A stretch of 11,800 nucleotides of DNA from Candidatus Nitrosopolaris nunavutensis (GTDB lineage: Archaea > Thermoproteota > Nitrososphaeria > Nitrososphaerales > Nitrososphaeraceae), in contig DAOM01000090.1 of assembly GCA_002501855.1 (NCBI GenBank), positions 1-11,800 on the forward strand, given 5' to 3'. The notes beneath the pieces were generated by a model, which made no database searches, was not told the DNA's origin, and saw only the letters and a program-made list of their open reading frames with translations. Positions 6,283 through 11,800 of this stretch are shown here, piece by piece; within the stretch, counting starts at the first letter, position 1; the number at the start of each line of letters is the position of its first letter. The position numbers and the translations under genes were made by a program.

Positions 6283-7077
6283 TTGACAAATAATCCAGTT
6301 GCAGTCTTTGATTCAGGAGTCGGTTCAATATCAATAATTAAAGAATTAAAAAAAGAGATCCCGCATGAGGACCTGCTTTACTTTGCAGATAGACTTCATT
6401 TTCCGTACGGAAATAAATCTCATCAGCAGTTGTACGAGATTATTCTAGCGTCGATAAAATTTTTAGAGAACTACAAACCCAAGGTAATTGTACTAGCATC
6501 TATGACCCCCTCTGTCCAAATATTACAGAAAGTCAGAACACGAGTCAATACCCCAATAATCGGTGTAATGCCCCCTTTAAGAGGAACAGCAAGGTTATCA
6601 AAGAAAAAACACATAGGCATTATGGCAACCGAAGGAACCGTGTCCAGTCAGGAGCTAGCTGCGCTGATACGAAAAGAGATAGCTCAAGATGTACGCGTAA
6701 CCAAGTTCAATGCTTCACCAATAATAGAGCTGATAGAAAATGGTATTTACATCATTAATGAAAGAAAAACATTTGATACTATATCACACGTACTAATGGG
6801 AAAGCTAGAAAAGGAAGATATAGATGTAATAATTCTATGCAGCACTCATCTTTCATTGGTACGAAATTATTTTGGTTCTCTATTTCCACTCGTAAAATTT
6901 ATAGATCCCTCCAATATTGTAGCCAAAGACGTTAAAAAATTCCTTCGTCATAATAGAATGCTTAGGAGGAGCGGAATAGGTCGGTTGCAGGTAATCGCTT
7001 CAGGAGGAAAAGATCAATTTGAACAAACTATCCGTTTGATGGGTATCAGAGAACCTATTAAAAGAGTGAATCCGTGA
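6283..7077 (+). CDS. glutamate racemase-like protein lacking both catalytic Cys
   Basis: 264 residues from a TTG, complete for the Asp/Glu racemase family. VAVFDSGVGS (6-15) carries the conserved N-terminal Asp and Ser, and YFADRLHFPYGNKS (33-46) is the second signature. GIMATEGTVSS (112-122) follows in place. Glutamate racemase (MurI) uses two cysteines to interconvert L- and D-glutamate for peptidoglycan. Here the first site, normally A-C-N-T, reads A-S-M-T (Ser73). The second, normally G-C-T-H, reads C-S-T-H, so the cysteine is displaced by one residue (Cys186) and Ser187 takes its place. Racemisation by the normal route looks impossible. Archaea lack peptidoglycan, so a different ligand-binding or catalytic role is likely. 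It is divergent from uracil-DNA glycosylase. The frame is clean, so the protein is apparently selected for despite the changed site. Confidence 0.85.
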   Translation: MTNNPVAVFDSGVGSISIIKELKKEIPHEDLLYFADRLHFPYGNKSHQQLYEIILASIKFLENYKPKVIVLASMTPSVQILQKVRTRVNTPIIGVMPPLRGTARLSKKKHIGIMATEGTVSSQELAALIRKEIAQDVRVTKFNASPIIELIENGIYIINERKTFDTISHVLMGKLEKEDIDVIILCSTHLSLVRNYFGSLFPLVKFIDPSNIVAKDVKKFLRHNRMLRRSGIGRLQVIASGGKDQFEQTIRLMGIREPIKRVNP

Positions 7078-7130
7078 AATCTTCTCATAAAAACTGAATA
7101 CACAGATTTGCTACAAAAAAAAGTTGGTAA

Positions 7131-7472
7131 CTGTCTATCGCTTTAGTTGGGTATTTTACTGGGCTTCTTACTACGTATAAGACTCATAGAATAGTTATAA
7201 TATCCTTTAGCGGTATTATAGCTGCAAGCGGCTTTGTCTTATGTTTGATATGGTGGTATGCTACACACAATCAAAAGTTGGTAGTTCAAGATATGGGCAA
7301 CCAGTTGATTAGGTATTTTATTGTGAGGACGTTTGTACCTCCATTAATCTTCCTTACTTCAATTGGAATTTCGTTTATTAACCTCCACGCAGCTCAATAT
7401 TTCTGGGATGTGATACTTCCTGCCAATATTATAATATCCATGAAACATATTCCAGACCTTCGTAGACTGTAG
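7131..7472 (+). pseudogene. TMEM175/DUF1211 potassium channel, C-terminal half
   Basis: An open frame of 113 codons with no early start; the first usable one is TTG at 7245. It begins after a stop at 7128 with LSIALVGYFTGLLTTYKTHR, then TM helix RIVIISFSGIIAASGFVLCL followed by IWWYATHNQKLV. A third segment, FVPPLIFLTSIGISFINLHA, precedes the end HIPDLRRL. This resembles the latter half of single-subunit TMEM175 (DUF1211) proteins, six-helix K+ channels of about 200 residues, including the 'x-F-x-T-x-L' segment and W-x-YA at the end of helix 4. The N-terminal half with the FSxxD motif is absent and not found in any upstream frame, so it is a 5'-deleted remnant. If translated from 7245 it would give a 75-residue two-helix peptide without pore residues. 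Confidence 0.6.
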
Positions 7473-7865
7473 GCTTATCATTATCTATTAGAAGAAGGCT
7501 TTGCAGTACGTCGATATGATAAAAGGAGTATTGGTGCAAATTATACCATTATTAACCACAATATATGGGGAAATGATACAGTCGACTCATAGGAGCCATA
7601 AAAAAAAAGTAACGAAAAACAAAAAATAAGGATGAAACGCAATTCTCATGACGTCAGCTTTGTTCTCAATTAGTTGTTTAAGATATTGCCTGTGTTTGCT
7701 TATTTTTATAATATTTTTGCTGGAGCACCATATGACTCCCATTTAAGGGCTTTCGAACCTTTATTTTTTTAAATTTCTTTTTCGGAGATAATAACACAAA
7801 CCTCCCTCGTATTTCAGCCAGCCTGAAAGTTGATTACGGTGAAAATATGAGAATTATACCAGTTA
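7473..7865. other. gene-free stretch, A/T runs
   Basis: The frame of the channel remnant stays open after its stop to 7588 but has no start and no recognisable pattern. A 36-codon ATG frame at 7516-7626, ending in a Lys-rich run, lacks ribosome-site and promoter support. T-tracts at 7764-7770 and 7776-7782 could terminate plus-strand transcription. Otherwise nothing is seen. Confidence 0.35.
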
Positions 7866-8033
7866 ATGATTATTGCACCTATTTTATTAGAGGCTAAATA
7901 TCAGATAGTCAAAGTGAAAGCAAGAAGCAGTCCCATGTGTGAAAATTGTGGCTCAAAAAAATTCAGGATATTGAGCCGTTCTGAGAATGAGATAGTGTTG
8001 CGATGTTTGGCATGTCAATGTCAACGCCTGTGA
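7866..8033 (+). CDS. small zinc-ribbon protein
   Basis: A 55-residue frame that opens at ATG 7866. Internal starts at GTG 7914 and ATG 7935 are also possible; the cysteine part begins at the latter. The second half, MCENCGSKKFRILSR, then ENEIVLRCLACQC, is a compact zinc ribbon with two CxxC knuckles about 20 residues apart, strands KFRILSR and EIVLRCL between them, and an extra Cys at the end. Single ribbons of this kind are common in archaea and act in nucleic-acid or protein contacts; no specific function can be given. It ends just inside the start of the next frame (31 bases overlap). No convincing promoter: AAAATATGAG lies about 20 bases before 7866. Could be a fragment of a larger protein. 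Confidence 0.4.
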   Translation: MIIAPILLEAKYQIVKVKARSSPMCENCGSKKFRILSRSENEIVLRCLACQCQRL

Positions 8034-8281
8034 TCAGTTTAAGACTTTTTCTTCGATTAACCGAAAGTTCTTACAGTTTAGGTTTAGAGTCATTAATGAT
8101 AGTAGTCCTTTTTGGATTTCTGAGTATGGGTCATATGTATCCAAAAAGGAGATCGACCGGGTTACTAATATTACTTGCCGGATTATTTTTATATTTGATT
8201 GTGCTTAGTCATGTAAGTTATGTAATATTATATCGCCCTTTAATTCTAGTTATCCTACCACGGCCCTTTTTTTATTTTTAA
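8003..8281 (+). CDS. small two-helix membrane protein (uncertain)
   Basis: 92 residues from ATG 8003; ATGs at codons 4 and 6 are alternatives. I recognise no family. Residues 28-43 (LESLMIVVLFGFLSMG) and 53-77 (GLLILLAGLFLYLIVLSHVS onward) look like two membrane helices joined by a basic turn (MYPKRRS), which by the positive-inside rule would lie in the cytoplasm. The first 26 residues are amphipathic and the end (RPFFYF) runs into T-rich DNA, which may be read-through rather than designed sequence. It overlaps the zinc-ribbon frame by 31 bases, so translation could be coupled. Real-gene support is only length and hydrophobic pattern. Confidence 0.35.
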   Translation: MFGMSMSTPVISLRLFLRLTESSYSLGLESLMIVVLFGFLSMGHMYPKRRSTGLLILLAGLFLYLIVLSHVSYVILYRPLILVILPRPFFYF

Positions 8282-8535
8282 ATTTTAGCGCAAAAATGTA
8301 ACCCCCTTAAGTTGACGTCGGATTCAGATTATTTTGCTTCTAAAAGTACCACCACAAGTCTGCCAATAAAAGTTGTTCAAATGTTTATGTCGCGAACTTA
8401 TTTTATCTAATTCATTAATAAAGGGTGTGTTCATCAAATTTGTTATAAGTTTGAACCGCTCATTATGCTACGATCTCCAATGCCGACCATCATCTCTCCT
8501 TTTCCAAGTAACAAAGAGGCGGAAATCCTTCTGCG
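8282..8535. other. intergenic, no feature seen
   Basis: Between the small membrane ORF and the converging DsrE-like gene. No open frame of note, no strong hairpin and no repeat was found on either strand. Confidence 0.4.
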
Positions 8536-8985
8536 TCAATAGTCTATAACTGTTGCATTGGTCAGTAAGTTAGATAGTATCTCCGGTCTGCCTATGACTG
8601 CTCCGTCAAGTATATCGCTATTATTGTATCCAGCTATTCTTAGACATACTTCACAAATAATCACTTTTCCACCATCAGCAATAAAATTTGTTACATTTCT
8701 AGTTAGCAAATCAAGTCCCAAATAATGATGAGAATGTTTAACTCCTATTTGTACTCCTTCTACACTGAGCAATAATGTTACATTATGTCCTAATTTTAAC
8801 TGGGTAGTAGCATCGGAGATGGCTACAGTTGCTCTCCAGGGTTCATCGCTGCTAAGATGATAAACTAGTGGATTACCAATTACCTTTGCGTATGCATATG
8901 AAGCTGACAAAAATGAAGTTGTTAAGCATACAGATAATATCACCAAAAGCTTCAACATTCTTGTATAATCAATGGTAGGCATCAA
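8536..8985 (-). CDS. secreted DsrE/DsrF-like protein
   Basis: 149 residues from TTG 8985; the adjacent ATG 8982 is the better start, as an AT-rich TATA-like element at 9000-9012 then lies about 23 bases away and gives a leaderless mRNA. Residues 10-33 form a signal peptide (MLKLLVILSVCLTTSFLSAS, then AYA as cleavage site), so the mature domain is exported or membrane-tethered. The mature part follows the DsrE fold: VYHLSSDEPWRATVAI (41-56), then LKLGHNVTLLLSVEGV (64-79), then GGKVIICEVCLRIAGY (105-120) with C111 and C114. DsrE/Tus proteins carry sulfur on a cysteine in this position, so a redox or sulfur-handling role outside the cell is possible. Several N-x-S/T sequons (NVT, NNS, NAT) fit an exported archaeal protein. 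Complete; no operon partner. Confidence 0.8.
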   Translation of the reverse strand: MMPTIDYTRMLKLLVILSVCLTTSFLSASYAYAKVIGNPLVYHLSSDEPWRATVAISDATTQLKLGHNVTLLLSVEGVQIGVKHSHHYLGLDLLTRNVTNFIADGGKVIICEVCLRIAGYNNSDILDGAVIGRPEILSNLLTNATVIDY

Positions 8986-9000
8986 CCTAAAACATTTGTT

Positions 9001-9890
9001 AAATTTTTTAAAACAGCTAGTAAAACAGAGTTTGGTATATGGTCAAATAATAAGTCATATACCTGTGCTTCAGCCAATATTGAAACGAACAAGCAGCTAG
9101 AGGAGGCTCATGAAAAGTTAAAGATTGATGGGAAGATGCAACAGGAATTCATAAATATAGCAGCTCACGAGTTACGAAATCCTGTTCAACCAATTCTTGG
9201 TTTGACTGAAATTCTTAGGTCTAAAATAAGAGCGGAGAAGGAAGAAGAAATTACCGGCGAAAAGGATGATAATGACGATGATATCATGGATGTCATTATT
9301 AGAAATGCTACAAGACTAAAGCAACTCACAGAAGATATTTTAGATATTACAAGAATCGAAAATCAGGCGTTAACACTCCACAAAGAACAGTTTTGTCTAA
9401 ATGAAGTAATACTGCATGCTATTACAGATACTAAATAAATCAGCTTGAAAAAGAACAAAGAGAAAATATAAGATTCATGCTAAATCCAGAACAGGGAATG
9501 GATGATTTAACAGTAGTAATTGCAGACAAACAGAGGATTACTCAAGTTATTTCTAATCTTCTAGACAACGCAGTTGAATTTACAAAACAGGGAATTATCA
9601 CTATTAGAACTAAAGAGAAGAAAGATAATAACAATAAAGAAGTCATTGTTAGTATAAAAGATACTGGAACTGGAATAACTCGAAAGGTATTACCTAGATT
9701 GTTTACAAAATTTGCTACCACATCACGGAAAGGTACTGTTCTAGGGTCGTATATCTGTAAAAATATTGTGGAAGCTCATGGCGGCAGGATATGGGGTGAA
9801 AATAATCCTGATGGTAATGGAGCCGCATTTACAATTAGTTTGCCGACTCCTGTACCCTCTATAACTTTACACTCCCTTATTCAGGACTAA
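9001..9890 (+). pseudogene. sensor histidine kinase, truncated and frameshifted
   Basis: The recognisable frame begins near 9010 (TASKTEFGIWSNNKS), without a start codon, and runs through a coiled linker (TNKQLEEAHEKLKIDGKMQQ) into the dimerisation and phospho-acceptor domain. The H-box is EFINIAAHELRNP with the His at about 9168. The frame stops at 9436-9438 after AITDTK. One frame over, NQLEKEQRENIRF then leads into the ATP-binding domain with N-box NLLDNAVEF, G1-box DTGTGI, F-like FTKFATTS and IVEAHGGRIWGEN. The two frames (9136-9438, 9477-9890) are one gene broken in the repeat TAAATAAAT. The G2 box, usually GTGLGL, reads GTVLGS, so the nucleotide lid is also degraded. The sensor domain is missing and no receiver follows. 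A dead kinase of the type expanded in soil thaumarchaea. Confidence 0.8.
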
Positions 9891-9979
9891 ATGGCCTTAG
9901 CTGACAGTATGGATGTATAGCTATCAACACTCATGGTAAAGGTGACTACACGCTAAGTACAATTCCTGCATGAGATGAG

Positions 9980-10024
9980 ATGTGGGGCTTAGGCCCAGGC
10001 GGCATAACTTTTGATCCCCCACAT
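9980..10024. repeat. inverted repeat with 29-base loop
   Basis: ATGTGGGG (9980-9987) and CCCCACAT (10017-10024) are perfect complements. The loop is the G+C-richest spot of the surrounding region and contains the further short complement GGCC. It could form a structured RNA or be a protein site. No flanking promoter or T-tract is evident. Confidence 0.35.
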
Positions 10025-10338
10025 GAAATTTTGGTTTAACATCGTAAAGATAATTTCCCATAACAATGAGTTTGGAACAGGCTGTCTCCGTTCTCCTGTG
10101 CAAGTATAGTCTGTCTAACGTAATAAAAAATGTTTCAGTCCGACTTTTTGAGTCTGATTAACTCCTGTTTGAGCTGCGGTGTTAGCTCACCATTCGACAG
10201 CTTTTGATATTGCCTTGTGAGGTTCTAGGCATTCTATTCAAAAGCGTCATTTTTTGTTTGAAACTAGGTAGATAATGTTTCGGGAAACGTTAATGCAACT
10301 CATGAATTGCGACTGAAAATGAAGTAGGAGGATAAAGG

Positions 10339-10354
10339 AACTGCTGCAGCAGTT
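10339..10354. repeat. perfect 16-base palindrome
   Basis: AACTGCTGCAGCAGTT reads identically on both strands with no mismatch. It lies within a short coding remnant (Leu-Leu-Gln-Gln), so it may be a chance result of codons CTG CTG CAG CAG rather than an operator. Confidence 0.4.
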
Positions 10355-10592
10355 TGAACTCACTTTAAAGACCACCTTAATTGATAATCATACAAAAGGA
10401 GCGTCAGCAGATTTGATAGTAGACAGCATACAATAAATCTAGAAGTACAAGATATTCGGCAACACTCAAAATCACAGTCCCTACTTTGGCTGGCACTAAT
10501 AGTCCAGGTAAACGAAATTAATAATCAAGAAATCAATATATACTATTACCAATAAATGGTAACAATATTCAATACTCTGATACGTAACTAAC

Positions 10593-10600
10593 TATTAAAA
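10593..10600 (+). promoter_or_regulatory. TATA box of the zinc-ribbon pair
   Basis: TATTAAAA centred about 28 bases before the ATG at 10625 predicts a transcript beginning near that codon. With the preferred start at 10715 the mRNA would have a leader of about 90 bases. Confidence 0.35.
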
Positions 10601-10714
10601 CTGTATTAATGACCGAATGCTTATATGATTATGAAACAAACATTCGGAAAAACGGAAGCGAGTTGTTGCCATGTCATAACCAACACCAGCATTAAGGCTG
10701 AAGAAAGGAACGAG

Positions 10715-10924
10715 ATGAAATTGACTTTTAAGCAACCACATTTCTTATTATGCAGTTCATGTTTTTGGTGTGCATCATACCTAAACTTTTGTGGCACAGT
10801 TGAGGTATGTCCTTCCTGTATGAATGGTGAAGTAGAATCGATGCCAATATCTGACAAGGAAATATACACATTTTGTTATAATGCAATACGTGGAGTTACA
10901 CTGGAGTTCAGGCACAAAAAGTGA
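10715..10924 (+). CDS. small zinc-ribbon protein upstream of TFB-like ORF
   Basis: 69 residues from ATG 10715 (MKLTFKQPHFLLCSSCFWCA), preceded by AAAGGA at five bases. The frame is open to ATG 10625, which fits the TATA box but adds 30 residues without domain character, so the shorter start is preferred at moderate certainty. CSSCFWC and VEVCPSC supply two cysteine knuckles about 20 residues apart, forming a zinc ribbon. The tail SMPISDKEIYTFCYNAIRGV is beta-like and conserved-looking. I know no function; such small ribbons are frequent in Nitrososphaeria. Its stop overlaps the GTG of the next frame (GTGA), so the two would be translated together, which links it to the TFB-like peptide. Probably cytosolic and nucleic-acid or protein binding. 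Confidence 0.6.
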   Translation: MKLTFKQPHFLLCSSCFWCASYLNFCGTVEVCPSCMNGEVESMPISDKEIYTFCYNAIRGVTLEFRHKK

Positions 10925-11073
10925 GTTCTCACTTAATGCAAAGATCAATAACATGCTCTGTATGTAATAAAGCTCAGACGATCATAACAGATCCTCAGTC
11001 CGGTGGCATTTGTGGTAGCTGTAATTTAGCAGTATTAGATAAAATTCTAGTAAGAGGTCACAGCATGGACTAA
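10921..11073 (+). pseudogene. TFB (TFIIB) zinc ribbon, stopped before the core
   Basis: 50 residues from GTG 10921, or 45 from ATG 10936 (MQRSITCSVC). Transcription factor B recruits RNA polymerase to TBP-bound promoters: an N-terminal zinc ribbon contacts polymerase, then come a B-finger and two cyclin repeats. Here C12-x2-C15, then TIITDPQSGGIC with C31-x2-C34, then VLDKILVRG match the ribbon closely, including the 'I-T-D-x-x-S-G-x-x-C' signature. The frame stops at 11071 just where the B-finger should start, and none of the other frames downstream continues as TFB (full proteins have about 300 residues). It is either a truncated paralogue, common where TFB genes have multiplied, or a kept ribbon-only peptide that could compete for polymerase. 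Coupling to the preceding ribbon gene by GTGA favours translation. Confidence 0.65.
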
Positions 11074-11146
11074 CCGCAATTCTGTTCATTGCTCCTGTGA
11101 TAGCCGCTGTGCAAGAAATTTGTTAACGTGTGTCCTCGCCCTTTCT

Positions 11147-11800
11147 TCAATATCCTAAACCTTCTTCTCCATAACATTCTCTTGAAGTCGCTGTCGACTT
11201 TGTCACCCACGTAGAATCTACATGCTGGTAACTACATGATTCACAAACAAATCTGTGTGGTAGCTTTGCTCTCAATCTCTCCATCGAGTACTCGCAGCAT
11301 GTAAGTCCGTGCTTCTTTAATAGCGTCTAAGGCAAGTGTTGTAGCTCTGGGATCGTGTGCCTTGGTGGGTGTAATAACTGTTAATATATTTCCTGTAAAG
11401 TCATCCTCGGCTCTACCAGATCTGTAATTCACCCGCATCCCACTACTTATCGTCTGATTGCGGTCATACGCTAAGACTCCATCAGCGTAGGTCTTCCACT
11501 CTACCGTTTCGGCATATTCCGGATACTCAAATATTGCATCTATTCTGCCTTCACATCTTGTAACCGGGTTCGTAATTGTTATTTCGCTAACTAGGCGGAT
11601 TATCGATTGTTAATCCACAATTTTCGCATAGGTATTTCATTTTGTCCCAGTCATAGAACTTAAGCATCGTGTCAGAACAGTCGGGACAATCTACCGATTC
11701 TAGTAGCTGATTATCTGCAGTTATGTCAGCTGCTAGGGTTAGCGATTTTTCTAATGCTATTACGCCTTGTGTTAATGTAATGCTATTACGCCTTGTGTTA
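11147..11800 (-). pseudogene. Cas4-like PD-(D/E)XK nuclease with zinc ribbon, two frameshifts
   Basis: Three successive minus-strand frames make one protein. From the edge to a stop at 11587 it encodes a zinc ribbon: VDCPDCSDTMLKFYDWDKMK then YLCENCGLTID. The next frame (11609-11241) has no start and holds the nuclease core: TRCEGRIDAIFEYPEYAETV followed by EWKTY. The Asp of GRID (near 11538) and Glu-x-Lys of EWK are the metal-binding D...ExK of the PD-(D/E)XK fold, and NQTISSGMRVNY resembles the following Q-x(n)-Y motif of Cas4/RecB. This frame ends in TTQICL, but the third frame gives RAKLPHRFVCESCSYQHVDS to a stop at 11147, like the cysteine-bearing Cas4 C-terminus. Shifts near 11600 and 11285 break it. 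No cas genes or arrays are nearby; Cas4-like nucleases also occur in archaeal viruses. The N-terminus lies outside the window. Confidence 0.6.
11753..11800. repeat. 22-base direct repeat at the window edge
   Basis: A 22-base unit beginning AATGCTATTACGCC occurs at 11753-11774 and again at 11779-11800, a period of 26 bases. Both copies lie in the open frame of the zinc-ribbon part; 26 is not a multiple of three, so a duplication would have shifted the frame upstream. The second copy ends exactly at the window end, so further copies beyond it are possible. Confidence 0.7.

Larger units (their letters stand above)
9891..10624. other. long stretch without genes; two short coding remnants
   Basis: About 730 bases with no supportable gene. 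A minus-strand frame at 10135-10224, without a start, encodes RQYQKLSNGELTPQLKQELI and RLKKSD, with the composition of a real helical C-terminus. A plus-strand frame at 10323-10436 encodes RRIKELLQQFELTLKTTLID and a short tail, also without a start, preceded by GGAGG. Both look like tails of lost genes. Two inverted repeats are listed separately. No tRNA fold was recognised. Confidence 0.4.

Noticed and set aside
9980..10024. tRNA gene
   Set aside because: The G-rich 5' segment and C-rich 3' arm suggested one, but there are no recognisable D-arm, anticodon-arm and T-arm at tRNA spacing.
10621..10869. Minus-strand 82-residue frame
   Set aside because: Antisense to the zinc-ribbon gene, whose cysteine pattern and coupling support the plus strand.
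11147..11800. CRISPR-Cas locus suggested by Cas4-like nuclease and edge repeat
   Set aside because: No other cas genes, the repeat has only two copies spaced by four bases, and it lies in coding sequence.

Overview
The window looks like an AT-rich (by eye a little over one third G+C) chromosomal segment of an ammonia-oxidising thaumarchaeon (Nitrososphaeria), most like the Nitrososphaera/Nitrosocosmicus group. The signs are a TFB-type zinc ribbon, a histidine kinase with the H-box context typical of that group, a family-5 uracil-DNA glycosylase, a secreted DsrE-like protein, archaeal TATA elements about 25 bases before start codons, and frequent TTG starts. No rRNA, tRNA or CRISPR array was found. 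The assignment rests on recognising protein families by eye; no search was run.

Layout. 1-305 (minus) holds the edge of a D5/P4-type primase-helicase and a small HTH peptide. 351-773 (plus) is a helical hypothetical protein divergent from the HTH gene. 774-1500 is mostly gene-poor and contains an arginase/agmatinase N-terminal stub. 1502-2584 (plus) is a two-gene unit: a ribbon-helix-helix regulator and a DUF72 TIM-barrel protein. 2830-4183 (minus) is a zinc-type alcohol dehydrogenase/quinone oxidoreductase with a 3' frameshift, followed by an unknown 97-aa protein. 4694-4951 is a UBP-type zinc finger. 5125-5244 is an amidohydrolase stub. 5446-7077 is a divergent pair: family-5 uracil-DNA glycosylase (minus) and a glutamate-racemase homologue (plus) with both catalytic cysteines replaced. 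7131-7472 is the C-terminal half of a TMEM175/DUF1211 channel. 7866-8281 has two small overlapping ORFs (zinc ribbon, membrane protein). 8536-8985 is a secreted DsrE-like protein. 9001-9890 is a broken histidine kinase. 9891-10620 is nearly empty. 10715-11073 holds two coupled zinc-ribbon proteins, the second a TFB stopped after its ribbon. 11147-11800 is a broken Cas4-like PD-(D/E)XK nuclease running off the edge.

The clearest theme is decay. At least seven genes are truncated or frameshifted, between intact housekeeping-like genes (DUF72, UDG, racemase homologue, DsrE). Primase and Cas4-like remnants at the two ends suggest old integrated mobile or viral DNA, but no element boundaries, integrase or att sites are visible. 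I see no convincing new multi-gene system. The best single curiosities are the cysteine-less racemase homologue, the TFB ribbon-only ORF with its coupled partner, and the palindromic double TATA element at 319-333.
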